Shown here in pieces: positions 1 through 8,447 of a DNA stretch of 64,000 nucleotides (its first letter is position 1; each line of letters starts with the position of its first letter). The position numbers and the translations under genes are program-made. Where the stretch lies: NCBI GenBank assembly GCA_050289625.1, contig JBNKGC010000001.1, positions 1 through 64,000 of the forward strand. Direction: 5' to 3'. The notes under the pieces were generated by a model. That model saw only the letters and a program-made list of their open reading frames with translations. It was not told the origin of the DNA and did not search any database. Source of the stretch: NIC37A-2 sp050289625 (GTDB taxonomy: Bacteria; Myxococcota_A; Polyangia; Polyangiales; Polyangiaceae).

Positions 1-31
1 CCGGAGCGGAGACGGGAGTTGGGGGTGAGGA

Positions 32-76
32 GCGGCGATTCACTCGCCGCGACGAGGGGGGCTGGGAAAGCCCCCC
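32..76 (-). terminator. Two adjacent hairpins after the 89-2248 gene
   Basis: Two perfect inverted repeats lie just downstream of the leftward gene that ends at 89. One has 8-bp G/C-rich arms at 56-63 and 69-76 around a 5-base loop. The other has 7-bp arms at 32-38 and 44-50. There is no T-run on the minus strand after either stem, so this is a plausible but not classical intrinsic terminator. Confidence 0.45.
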
Positions 77-88
77 TGCTAACAGCTA

Positions 89-2248
89 CTACTTGACCGC
101 GGTTCGACGACGGCGCGGACGTTTCGAGGCCGGAGCCTCGGCTCGCAGGCGACTGGTCGCTGGCCCGCGGCTGGCCGGTGCATCCGAACGCCGCCCACGA
201 CTCGGCGGGGCCACGGAATGGGTGTAGTACACCCCGCCTTCGATGAGAATTTCGACCCCGAGCGCACGGCAGCGTCGCGAGAGGCGATCGAGATCCACTC
301 CGGCGGCGACCAGGAGCCCCGAAGGCGGTGACGGATCGACGAAGAGATCCTGTGTCTGGCGCCGAGTCGCGAGCATTTGCCGGATTTCGGGGTCCTCGAC
401 CCAGAGGAAACCGGCTGTCTCCACGAACTCCCCTCGCCCGAGGACAGCGCTCGCCTGAGCGAGCTGTCGCACGATCGGATCGGGAACCTGCGCCACGCCC
501 TCCAGCTTGGCGCGGATCAGGTCTGGTTCGATGCCCGCCCCGATCGCGGCCGAAAGCACCCGGTTGGACAAAGTGAGATCGAGCGCCCCTTCCACGCTAC
601 CGATCTCGACCACCCCGCTCAGAGCCAGCACATGGGCAACGCGTGAAGCAGCGCCGATGCGCAGGCACTGGTTGTCCAAGAATTGGCTGGGCGCGAGCTC
701 GGTGCTCGCGGGCATGCCTCCGAGCCAAGCGCGGCCGCGGGGCGTGATGCGCAGCATCGGTCCTTGGCTGAGCTCGTCCTCGTCGGGCACCGCCAGATCC
801 ACCACCCCGAGGGCGTGCAGGGTTTCCGTCGCCATGCGCTTGGCAATGTCGAGCGGGAGCGCTGGCTCGACGCCGGAGCGCTGCGCCCAACGCTCGATCA
901 ACCGGGTGAGGCCCGGTGTGCGCGGATCGGCCTCGAGATACTGAGCCACGGCGCCCCAAGGCGCCCAGCGCCCGTCGCCGAGCTCTTGGAGACCCTCGAG
1001 CACGATGGAACGAACGACGCCGACGGCTCCGGCTTCGCGCGACTCGGCGGAGACGCGCATCAGTTCCCCATCTTCACGCGACTCGTCCCAGGCGCCACCG
1101 CGACGCCATGCCTCGAAGAGCACTCGACCGACCTCGCACACTCGGTAGGAACCGGGTGGACTCTCCGCGGTGATGCCTTCGAGGTCCCAAAGGCCAACGA
1201 CTCGACTCAGCGCGGCTGCCAGGGCCACGTCGTTCGGCGCGCGGCCGAAGCGCGTGGCTAGCTTGGAGAGCAAAGACCGCGGAGTCCCGACTCCATCGCG
1301 TACCTCGACCCCCGAATCGCGGAGCGCCAGTGCCATGGCGAGCGCCAGAGGCACCGGATCCTGAGCGAAGCGCGCTCGGCGCGGCATGAAGTCTTCCCGA
1401 GCGACACGCTCGCGTACCTGGCGCCTCTGCTCTTCCCGTTCCGAACGACGCTCGGCGCCCACGAGGCGTGCGACCTCGGTCGGCACGACGTGGCGATTCG
1501 GATGCACCGGAATGAGGAAACCACGGCGTTCGAGCGCAAACCCCACGCCACGGCGGGATGGGGTGGCACCGGTCGCGCCGCGCAGACGCATCGGCTCCCG
1601 CTCCAGCTCCAGGAGCTCTTCGGTGTCCACTTCGCTGCCGACTTCTTCGATGGCGTGCAAAAGCTTTCGTTCGAGGGGTGCCAGAGCTTCCAGCTCTCGG
1701 GACAGCTGGGACGGATCCGTCAGCAGGAGGAAAGCTGACTCCAGCGCCAGCGCGAGCGGCGGAGTCGCCGTGCGCCCGAGATAGTGCGAGGCGATGCTGG
1801 CCGCGACGTCGGGGTGAGCCTGCGCAAGCAACGCGCGAACGCTCCGTGGATCTTCTCCCGCCCACGCGCGGAGCTGCAGCATGAAGGCCACCGGCAGCAC
1901 CAACTCGAATCCCGCATCCATTTTCCGCGCGAAGACGATGCCGCGCTCGATCAACGGCTCGACCGCACCGGGCAGTGTTTCGACGACGAGATTGCCTCGC
2001 TCCTCGGCGATGCGATGAAGCAGATCCCGCGTTGCCAGGGGAAGGCTCGCCGGGTCGCGCAGCTCGGGAAGCACCAGCAGAGTCCGAGCAAGCTGAGACT
2101 GCACATCGATCCGCTTCGCCGGATCGACCTTGGCCTTCACCCGAAGGATCAGCGAGTTCAACTCCTTCTTCGGCAATGCCCGAAGGACATCGACGAGCGG
2201 GATAGGCTCGGGCAAAGGCGGGGCGCTCGGGTTGCTGGAAGTACTCAT
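89..2248 (-). CDS. Large protein with possible XPB/Ssl2 N-terminal-like (helicase-associated) domain
   Basis: A 719-residue soluble protein without signal peptide or membrane segments. It opens with a leucine-rich helical region (residues 15-110, motif ALPKKELNSLILRVKAK), has a middle part with winged-helix-like stretches such as FALERRGFLIPV, and ends with a short alpha/beta unit containing LGVEILIEGGVYY followed by a basic, low-complexity tail (about the last 45 residues: SRGRR, SKRPRRRR). The arrangement resembles proteins annotated as helicase-associated or XPB/Ssl2 N-terminal domain proteins, which lack the helicase motor, but I cannot confirm this by eye. No Walker or DEAD motif is visible, so enzymatic helicase activity is unlikely. 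I chose the ATG at 2248; an in-frame TTG three codons upstream (2257) is also open. The basic tail suggests nucleic-acid contact. The gene is divergent from the HD hydrolase at 2594. Confidence 0.6.
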   Translation of the reverse strand: MSTSSNPSAPPLPEPIPLVDVLRALPKKELNSLILRVKAKVDPAKRIDVQSQLARTLLVLPELRDPASLPLATRDLLHRIAEERGNLVVETLPGAVEPLIERGIVFARKMDAGFELVLPVAFMLQLRAWAGEDPRSVRALLAQAHPDVAASIASHYLGRTATPPLALALESAFLLLTDPSQLSRELEALAPLERKLLHAIEEVGSEVDTEELLELEREPMRLRGATGATPSRRGVGFALERRGFLIPVHPNRHVVPTEVARLVGAERRSEREEQRRQVRERVAREDFMPRRARFAQDPVPLALAMALALRDSGVEVRDGVGTPRSLLSKLATRFGRAPNDVALAAALSRVVGLWDLEGITAESPPGSYRVCEVGRVLFEAWRRGGAWDESREDGELMRVSAESREAGAVGVVRSIVLEGLQELGDGRWAPWGAVAQYLEADPRTPGLTRLIERWAQRSGVEPALPLDIAKRMATETLHALGVVDLAVPDEDELSQGPMLRITPRGRAWLGGMPASTELAPSQFLDNQCLRIGAASRVAHVLALSGVVEIGSVEGALDLTLSNRVLSAAIGAGIEPDLIRAKLEGVAQVPDPIVRQLAQASAVLGRGEFVETAGFLWVEDPEIRQMLATRRQTQDLFVDPSPPSGLLVAAGVDLDRLSRRCRALGVEILIEGGVYYTHSVAPPSRGRRSDAPASRGPATSRLRAEAPASKRPRRRRTAVK

Positions 2249-2300
2249 GTGGGGCAACGGAAGAATCGCTTCTGGCGCTCAGGGGGCACAGAGGCCTTTC

Positions 2301-2329
2301 AGTATAGTTGGACAAGAAAGCCCGAATGC
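2301..2329 (-). promoter_or_regulatory. Candidate -10 box for the 89-2248 gene
   Basis: On the minus strand the hexamer TATACT (2306 to 2301) sits about 53 bases upstream of the ATG at 2248. The position 17 bases further upstream reads GCATTC, a poor -35 match. TATACT is conspicuous in this GC-rich background, but the weak -35 leaves the call tentative. Confidence 0.3.
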
Positions 2330-2363
2330 GCCGATTTGTCCAGCCGGGTGTGTAACTAACCAA

Positions 2364-2457
2364 CATCCCGACGCGCGCATCCCGACGCGCGGTCGAGAAC
2401 GTCATTTCTCAGCGACGACCGGCTGCGTCCCGAGCGTCCCCGCCCGTGCGGGGACGC
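2364..2457. repeat. Tandem 14-mer and GC hairpin between divergent genes
   Basis: The 345-base gap between the divergent genes at 2248 and 2594 holds no gene. It contains a perfect tandem duplication of the 14-mer CATCCCGACGCGCG (2364-2377 and 2378-2391) and a perfect hairpin with 10-bp arms GCGTCCCCGC/GCGGGGACGC (2434-2443 and 2448-2457, 4-base loop). No plus-strand gene ends upstream, so the hairpin is more likely leader structure for the 2594 gene, or an operator, than a terminator. Confidence 0.5.
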
Positions 2458-2593
2458 CCGTTTCCGCATGATGCAGGCCCTTCCCGGTGCCTCCGGACCG
2501 CCATCGAGCCGTCATCACGCCCTGCAGCAAGCGCCGCCAAGATCACCGCCTGGTCTCCAAGTGGGGAGGTCACGACGCCTCGGGAGTCGTGAT

Positions 2594-3925
2594 ATGAGGG
2601 GCGCGATGATCCTGCGTGACCCCGTGCACGGCCTCGTCTCCTTCGAGTCCGAGGAGCAGGAGATTGTGGTCGCCCTGCTGGAAGCCAGCGAAATGCAACG
2701 GCTTCGGCGAATTCGCCAGCTGGGTCTCACCTCCCTGGCCTATCCAGGCGCCGACCACACGCGCTTCGCCCATGCCATCGGCGCCGCGCACGTCATGGGG
2801 CGCTTCATCGAACGCCTCCGGGCGGTTCAGGGGGATCTGCCATTTTGGCAGCGCGTCACGACCGAGCGCGCCCGCGACGCCTTGGCGGCGGCCCTTCTCC
2901 ACGACCTCGGGCACGGACCGTTCTCCCACCTCTTCGAAGAGGCGATCCCTCGGGCCCCGCGCCACGAGGAATGGACGGAGCGCATCGTGCTCGATCCGGC
3001 CACAGAGGTGCATCAGATCCTGAGGCGCTACGACTCCACTCTCCCCGCGCGAGTCGTCGAGCTCGTGCGGGGTCGGCACGAGTTGCCCTACCTGGCCCGA
3101 ACGGTGAGCGGCACCTTCGACGTGGATCGATGCGACTACCTGCTCCGCGATGCGCACGCCACCGGGGTGAGCTACGGCAAGTTCGACCTCGATTGGTTGA
3201 TCCGGTCGTTTCGCTTCGGGCATTCGAGTGACCGGGCGCCGACTCTGGCGCTGGACGGAACGAAGGGGCTTCCCGCGATCGAGTCGTTCATCCTGGCGCG
3301 CCTGTTCATGTTTCAGCAGGTGTACTTTCACAAGGCGAGCCGAACGAGTGAGTGGCTCTTGGCTCGAACGATCGAACGCGTCCGGCAACTTCTCCTCGAC
3401 GGGACTCGGGTGGAGAACACGCCTGTCGCCGTGGCGGAGCTGGCCGTCACCGAGGACACGGGGCTCGGCGCCTATCTGGCCCTCGACGACGCCATCATGT
3501 GGACCGCGCTCGGCGCATGGAAGGACGCCAAGGACCCGGTGCTGGCGGATCTCGCCAGGCGCCTCACCGCGCGACGGCTGTTCAAGGCTCTCGAGCTCTA
3601 CGGGGAATCGTCGTCTCCGGAGGGCCAGGTACGGTGCCTCGAGTTGGCACGCGGTGTCGCTGCGGAATCGGGTCTCGATCCGGAAATCTACGTGGGATTG
3701 GACGTTCCCTCGCTCAGACCCTTCGACGAGGGGGACCCCCTGACCGTGGTCTTTCCTGACGGCTCGGAGCGCAAACCGAGTGACGTTTCGTTCCTTCTGG
3801 GGCGCCTCCAAGGACAGACGCTCGTGCGCCCGCGACTTCTCTTCCCCGATGAGATCCGCGAAGGAATCGAAGCCGTGCTGCGAACCGACGCGAGCGACGA
3901 CCGGGATGCTTCTCCTGCCGGATGA
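2594..3925 (+). CDS. HD-domain metal-dependent phosphohydrolase (SAMHD1/dGTPase-like)
   Basis: A 443-residue cytosolic protein of the COG1078 HD-hydrolase family, related to SAMHD1 and bacterial dGTPase-like enzymes. The metal-binding HD signature is complete: His60 in HTRFAH, His103-Asp104 in LLHDLGHGPFSH, and Asp178 in FDVDRCDYLLRDA. The N-terminus MILRDPVHG is the usual opening of this family, so the start must be near here; the ATG at 2594 has GGGAG seven bases upstream, while an ATG at 2606 is a weaker alternative. A longer open frame back to 2468 looks non-coding. The family hydrolyses phosphate esters, in several members dNTPs; the substrate here is not determined. The stop at 3925 is one base from the start of the next gene, so the two are probably co-transcribed. 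Confidence 0.85.
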   Translation: MRGAMILRDPVHGLVSFESEEQEIVVALLEASEMQRLRRIRQLGLTSLAYPGADHTRFAHAIGAAHVMGRFIERLRAVQGDLPFWQRVTTERARDALAAALLHDLGHGPFSHLFEEAIPRAPRHEEWTERIVLDPATEVHQILRRYDSTLPARVVELVRGRHELPYLARTVSGTFDVDRCDYLLRDAHATGVSYGKFDLDWLIRSFRFGHSSDRAPTLALDGTKGLPAIESFILARLFMFQQVYFHKASRTSEWLLARTIERVRQLLLDGTRVENTPVAVAELAVTEDTGLGAYLALDDAIMWTALGAWKDAKDPVLADLARRLTARRLFKALELYGESSSPEGQVRCLELARGVAAESGLDPEIYVGLDVPSLRPFDEGDPLTVVFPDGSERKPSDVSFLLGRLQGQTLVRPRLLFPDEIREGIEAVLRTDASDDRDASPAG

Positions 3926-3926
3926 G

Positions 3927-4622
3927 ATGACGAGTTCTCTCACCCTTCCGTGCGAGCAGCGAAGAAGCTCGGTCAAGGCGGCGAGGTATGCCCGCGTCCT
4001 GCTCGTTTTCCTCGGTTTGCTTCTCCCTCGTCAGGCACAAGCGGAGTCAGCCTTCGGGGAGTCCACGGTCGACGCTCCCGCTTTGGCGCACGTGACGGAC
4101 CCGAACACGTTCAGCGACGGGGTCTACGGTCGCTTCGATGGAGCCCTCTCGCTTTCGCCGCACGCGGGAGCAGAGCTGGATTTCGAAGACGAACGCGCCC
4201 GCCTGCTCGTGGGGGTTGCCGCGCGCTACTACGCCTTCTTCGGCCTCTACGTGGCCTACCGGGAAAGCTTCGACGACGACGCGACCACGAGGCACCTCTT
4301 GTCCGGAGGGGTTCTCGTCGAGCCCCTCTTCCTTCTACGATTTCGTAAGAATGCGGAACGAGGCCCCGCTTTCTGGGACCTCACCCTCGACTCGCTGTCC
4401 GCATCCGGAGGCTACTTCGTGGCCGCACCCCGAGAGCAGAGCTTCGGCGAGGAATCAGGATTCGAAGCGGGGTTGGGGATGGGCGTGCCGCTCCTCGCGC
4501 GCGCGCCGGGACCGTGGCTGCGCCTGCGAGGGAACGTGCGATTTCTCGATGAGCTCGCTCCCGCCCTGTGGCTTACCCTGGGGTGGCAAGGCTTCTTCGA
4601 CGTGACCACGTCCGATCATTGA
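3927..4622 (+). CDS. Small secreted, outer-membrane-barrel-like protein
   Basis: A 231-residue protein with a signal peptide: basic n-region (KAARYAR), hydrophobic core LLVFLGLLL and a probable cleavage after AQA near residue 40. The mature part alternates short stretches with aromatic and glycine residues (RLLVGVAARYYAFFGLYVAY, GFEAGLGMGVPLL, LWLTLGWQGFF), as expected of an antiparallel outer-membrane beta-barrel; no catalytic motif is visible. The ATG at 3927 starts one base after the HD hydrolase stop; an in-frame ATG at 3906 would overlap it. No ribosome binding site is obvious, so translational coupling is likely. Function unknown. It faces the leftward GNAT gene at 4656 with a 33-base gap. 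Confidence 0.7.
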   Translation: MTSSLTLPCEQRRSSVKAARYARVLLVFLGLLLPRQAQAESAFGESTVDAPALAHVTDPNTFSDGVYGRFDGALSLSPHAGAELDFEDERARLLVGVAARYYAFFGLYVAYRESFDDDATTRHLLSGGVLVEPLFLLRFRKNAERGPAFWDLTLDSLSASGGYFVAAPREQSFGEESGFEAGLGMGVPLLARAPGPWLRLRGNVRFLDELAPALWLTLGWQGFFDVTTSDH

Positions 4623-4655
4623 GCTCGCCGGCGGGGGCCTCGCCGTGAGGCGCGG

Positions 4656-5834
4656 TCAGCACGCATCGAGGGGCCTCAGAACCGGATCGGCTCGATAGGA
4701 CGCGACGTATTCGGAGACCGCCTCCCTCTCCCTTGCCAAAAAGTCCCCCACGGCGGACGACAGCCTCGGGTCCAACGCCAGATGCGCGCTCCGGGTGATG
4801 GTGGGTTCGAACCCGCGCGCCTGCTTGTGCTCGCCGCCTGCTCCCGGCTCGAATCGTTCGAGCCCCCGTGCGATGCAGTCCTCGATTCCGGCGTAGAAGC
4901 AAACGTTGAAGTGGAGGAACGGTCTCTCTTCGAGGCAGCCCCAGTAGCGTCCGTACAGCGCATCTTTGCCCAGCAGGTTGAACGCGCCGCCGAGCGGTTT
5001 CTTGGTTGCCCTCTCGTAGGCCACGACCAGATGAATCTGCTCGCCCATCGTCTCGCAGACTCTCTGGAAGAACTCCCGATTCAGGTACCGCCGCCCCCAA
5101 ACGTATTTGTCCACCGTGCTCAGGTAAAACGAGTACGCCAAATCGACGAGACCGCCCCTGAGCTCGGATCCGGTGTGGATCACCAGGTCGATGTTCTGAC
5201 GCGCCATCTCCCGACGCTCGCGACGGACGGCCGCGCGCCGCTTGGAACGAAACCGCGCCAGGAAGTCGTCGAAGGTTTCGTAGCCAGGGTTGGTCCAGTG
5301 GTATTGCACCCCGTAGCGAATCGAAAGCCCCGCCTTCTCCAGGAGCAGGGCTTCTTCGGGAGGCGGAAACAGCACGTGGGCCGACGAAAGCTCGAGAACC
5401 TCGGTCACGCGCCCCAGGCCCTGGCACAGCGCGGCGTGCGCGCGAATCGGGTCCTCTCCGGATGCGACCAGAAGCTTCGGACCGGTTGCCGGGGTGAACG
5501 GCACCGCGAGCACCAGCTTCGGGTAGTAGGGGATGCCGAGGGACGACTCCGCAAAACGAGCCCATGCGTGATCGAAGACGAACTCACCGTCGGAGTGCCC
5601 CTTCACGTAGGCCGGAGCCACGGCCACCGTCTTCCCACCGCGCCTGAGAACTACGAACATCGGGAGCCAACCGGTTTCCGCGGTCGCGCACCCACTCTGC
5701 TCGAGCGCGTCGAGCCATTCGAAGCGCAGGAACGGTGGGGTCTCGTCCTTCACGAGAGCTCGGTACTCTGCCTCCCCGACATCCCGAATGGACGCGTGCG
5801 TCGAGAGCTCGTACTCGATGTTGGATTCGGCCAT
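4656..5834 (-). CDS. GNAT-family N-acyltransferase, COG3146/FemAB-like
   Basis: A 392-residue cytosolic protein of the COG3146 (formerly DUF482) family, whose members adopt a double GNAT fold related to FemAB peptidoglycan-peptide transferases. Visible family hallmarks are the N-terminal TPPFLRFEWLDALEQSGCA, the central RFRSKRRAAVRRERREMA basic helix, LYGRYWGC, HFNVCFYAGIEDCIARGL, and the C-terminal FEPGAGGEHKQARGF followed by PTITRSAHLAL. Length matches the family. The reaction is not established for most members; aminoacyl transfer to a small molecule or peptide is the usual guess. It stands alone: the next leftward gene upstream starts at 7286, more than 150 bases away. Confidence 0.85.
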   Translation of the reverse strand: MAESNIEYELSTHASIRDVGEAEYRALVKDETPPFLRFEWLDALEQSGCATAETGWLPMFVVLRRGGKTVAVAPAYVKGHSDGEFVFDHAWARFAESSLGIPYYPKLVLAVPFTPATGPKLLVASGEDPIRAHAALCQGLGRVTEVLELSSAHVLFPPPEEALLLEKAGLSIRYGVQYHWTNPGYETFDDFLARFRSKRRAAVRRERREMARQNIDLVIHTGSELRGGLVDLAYSFYLSTVDKYVWGRRYLNREFFQRVCETMGEQIHLVVAYERATKKPLGGAFNLLGKDALYGRYWGCLEERPFLHFNVCFYAGIEDCIARGLERFEPGAGGEHKQARGFEPTITRSAHLALDPRLSSAVGDFLAREREAVSEYVASYRADPVLRPLDAC

Positions 5835-5993
5835 CGCAAGCGGGGTTCGCAGTCGGCGGCGGGGGTCCGCAGCCTGGGGCGATCATCGCTTGCGACAATC
5901 GGAGAAAACAAGGGCAGTGCGTCGACTCCGTTTTGAGCTAGCCGGCGAAGAAACGTCAGGGCGCGTGAAGGCCTGCGTGCCCCGTCGCGCCGG

Positions 5994-7286
5994 CTAGAGC
6001 TGCTCTTTCACGATTCCAGACGGCGTCGTGAGGATTTCCGTCTCTCCTTCCGTCCGAGCAATCACCACCGCCGCGCACGAATCGCTGAAGACGTTGACCG
6101 CCGTTCTGCACATGTCGAGAACCCGATCCACCGCCAGGATCAGCCCCACTCCCTCCACCGGCAACCCCATCGTCGTGAGGATCAGGGTGATGGCCACCAG
6201 GCTTGCGGCAGGAATGCCCGCCACTCCGATCGAGGTCAAAAGGGCAACCAACACGACCGTGAACTGCTGGGCAAACGAGAGGTCCAAGCCGTAGGCCTGC
6301 GCAATGAACACAGCGGCCACACACTCGTAGAGCGCCGTACCGTCCATGTTGACCGTTGCCCCCAGCGGGAGCGTAAAGCTCGACACCCGACGGGAAACGC
6401 CCGCCATCTGCACCCGCTCCATCGTCAGGGGCAGGGTTCCACTCGACGACGCCGTCGAAAACGCCATCAGCAAGGCATCGGACATGGCCAGGAAGTGGCG
6501 CTTGGGATTCACTCGCCCGAGGAATCTGAGCACGAGGGGGAGTGCCAGAAAGGTGTGCAGCCCGAGAGCCAGAACGACGCACAGGACGAAGCTCAAAAGA
6601 GGGCGCAACGCCGCGAAGCCCGTGGAAAGCGCAATCTTGCCAACCAGGCCGAAAACGCCGATCGGTGCGAACGCGAGCACGAAGTCGGTCATCTTCAGCA
6701 TGACTTCGTACACGCCCTGCCAAAAATCGGTGATCGCCCTCCGGGGCTCCGCCGAGATGCGCGTCATGAAGTAGCCGAACAGAAGTGAGAAGAAGATGAC
6801 CCCGAGCATTTCGTTTTGCGCGGCATCTGCGAACACGTTCGATGGCACCAGGCGCAGGAAGACCTCGACCAAGTCCCCTGCCCCTCGCCCGGCCACCTTC
6901 TCCGTGACTGCGGCAGTTTCCGCGCTCAGCCCGATCCGGTCCCTCGCAGGAACGCCATCGATGATCCCAGGCTGAATCGAATCGACGACCAAAAGCCCGA
7001 TCACGATCGCGACCAGGGAGCTGGCCATGTAGTAGAGCGCCGTCTTCAGGCCGAGTCGACCGAACCCCTCCGTGTCGCCGACCGATGCGATGCCCGAAAT
7101 GATCGACGCCGCGATCAGAGGCATCACCAACATCTTGAGAGCCCGAAGAAACAGGTCTCCGAAGAAGGCTAGAACGTCGTACGGCCGAACCCCGAGAACG
7201 ACACTGTCCTCGTCGAAAAAGAAGCCGAGGACCACCGCCAGGGCCAGACCGATCAGGATCTGCCAGTGAAGAGCCAGCTTGCGCAC
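5994..7286 (-). CDS. Dicarboxylate/amino acid:cation symporter (DAACS family)
   Basis: A 430-residue inner-membrane protein with about eight hydrophobic helices and the re-entrant loops of the glutamate/C4-dicarboxylate symporter family (GltP/DctA/SdcS). Key family motifs are present: the serine-rich hairpin FSTASSSGTLPLT, the TM7 sodium-site motif GATVNMDGTALYECV, and the TM8 segment DRVLDMCRTAVNVFSDSCAAVVIA that contains the Asp and Asn/Arg residues contacting substrate. The Arg at the RTAVNVFSD position is typical of acidic-substrate carriers, which favours aspartate, glutamate or a C4-dicarboxylate. No sensor pair or second transporter subunit is adjacent. Divergent from the exchanger at 7377. 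Confidence 0.93.
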   Translation of the reverse strand: MRKLALHWQILIGLALAVVLGFFFDEDSVVLGVRPYDVLAFFGDLFLRALKMLVMPLIAASIISGIASVGDTEGFGRLGLKTALYYMASSLVAIVIGLLVVDSIQPGIIDGVPARDRIGLSAETAAVTEKVAGRGAGDLVEVFLRLVPSNVFADAAQNEMLGVIFFSLLFGYFMTRISAEPRRAITDFWQGVYEVMLKMTDFVLAFAPIGVFGLVGKIALSTGFAALRPLLSFVLCVVLALGLHTFLALPLVLRFLGRVNPKRHFLAMSDALLMAFSTASSSGTLPLTMERVQMAGVSRRVSSFTLPLGATVNMDGTALYECVAAVFIAQAYGLDLSFAQQFTVVLVALLTSIGVAGIPAASLVAITLILTTMGLPVEGVGLILAVDRVLDMCRTAVNVFSDSCAAVVIARTEGETEILTTPSGIVKEQL

Positions 7287-7376
7287 GGGGCGAGACTACA
7301 TCAGCCAGCGCGCCGCCGGTCCTGTCTCGGGCCTTGTCTTGTTGCCGCAGTTCTGGAAGGCTCGCCCGCCTCGCCC

Positions 7377-8318
7377 ATGCTGTTCGATATTGGAGCGCTG
7401 ATCCTCGGAGGGGCGATGCTGTACTTCGGAGCCGAGTGGCTCGTGCGCGGTGCAGCAGGCCTCGCCCTGAAACTCGGTGTTCGTCCCCTCCTGATCGGCC
7501 TGACGGTGGTGTCCTACGCCACCTCGGCCCCCGAGCTGGTCGTCAGCGTGGTTGCGGCACGCATGGGCGACAGCGCGATCGCCTTGGGGAACGTCGTCGG
7601 CTCGAACATCGCTAACGTCGCCCTGATCCTCGGCCTCACGGCGCTGATTTCGCCTCCGCGGGGCGATGGGACGATGGCAGGGCGTGAACTCTGGGTCCTC
7701 CTTGCCGCCACCGTCGCGCTCCCTCTCACCCTCATCAACGGATGGATCGGGCGATTCGAGGGCGCGGCCCTCTTCGCCGGTGCAGTGGCGTTCACCCTGC
7801 TGACCCTTCGCTGGTCGAAGGCGCGCCCGGTGGACCTGGACGAGGTCCCCAGCGAAGAGCGTTTCGGGAAGCCCGCGTTGATCGGGATCGGCATCGTCGG
7901 CCTGGGGGTCCTGGTGGCGGGCGGCCAGCTCTTCGTGAACGGAGCGGTCGAAATCGCCAAGGTCTTCGGGATGAACGAACGGGTCATCGGACTCACGATC
8001 GTCGCCATCGGTACCAGTCTCCCGGAGCTCGCCGCGTCGGTCGTCGCCGCCCTTCGCGGTCACTCGGAGCTGGCGCTCGGCAACGTCGTGGGCTCGAACA
8101 TCTTCAACCTCCTGCTGATCCTCGGGGTTGCATCGCTGGTCCACCCGATCGGTTCCTCCCTGACCGCCATGTTCCTCGATCTGCCAGTTCTCGGAGCCCT
8201 GACCCTCTACCTGGTGCTCGCCCTCCGGAAGCCCCGCGTCGTCACGCGAACCGAGGGCACCCTTTTGACCCTGAGCTACGTCACCTTCCTCGGCGGGCTG
8301 GTGTGGCTCACGGCGTGA
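7377..8318 (+). CDS. Calcium/sodium:cation antiporter (CaCA family, YrbG-like)
   Basis: A 313-residue inner-membrane protein with two homologous halves of about five helices. Each half carries the alpha-repeat of the Ca2+/cation antiporter family: YATSAPELVVSVVAARMGDS followed by ALGNVVGSNIANVALILG in the first half, and AIGTSLPELAASVVAALRGH followed by LALGNVVGSNIFNLLLILG in the second. The glutamates in PEL are the ion-binding residues known from this family. The ATG at 7377 opens directly with MLFDIGALILGGAML, the usual first helix; a longer open frame back to 7266 overlaps the symporter start and is unlikely. The family exchanges Ca2+ (or K+) for Na+ or H+; the ion used here is not evident. 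Confidence 0.93.
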   Translation: MLFDIGALILGGAMLYFGAEWLVRGAAGLALKLGVRPLLIGLTVVSYATSAPELVVSVVAARMGDSAIALGNVVGSNIANVALILGLTALISPPRGDGTMAGRELWVLLAATVALPLTLINGWIGRFEGAALFAGAVAFTLLTLRWSKARPVDLDEVPSEERFGKPALIGIGIVGLGVLVAGGQLFVNGAVEIAKVFGMNERVIGLTIVAIGTSLPELAASVVAALRGHSELALGNVVGSNIFNLLLILGVASLVHPIGSSLTAMFLDLPVLGALTLYLVLALRKPRVVTRTEGTLLTLSYVTFLGGLVWLTA

Positions 8319-8447
8319 CCCAGACCGACCCCGGCGGCAATTCGCCGAGCAGCCGGCCGTTTTGCACCGGATCGACTCATCGCGAGACCAATCCTCGAGG
8401 TATGGGGGAAGCGTCCGCATCCATTTCCGAATAGGCTCGACAAGCAC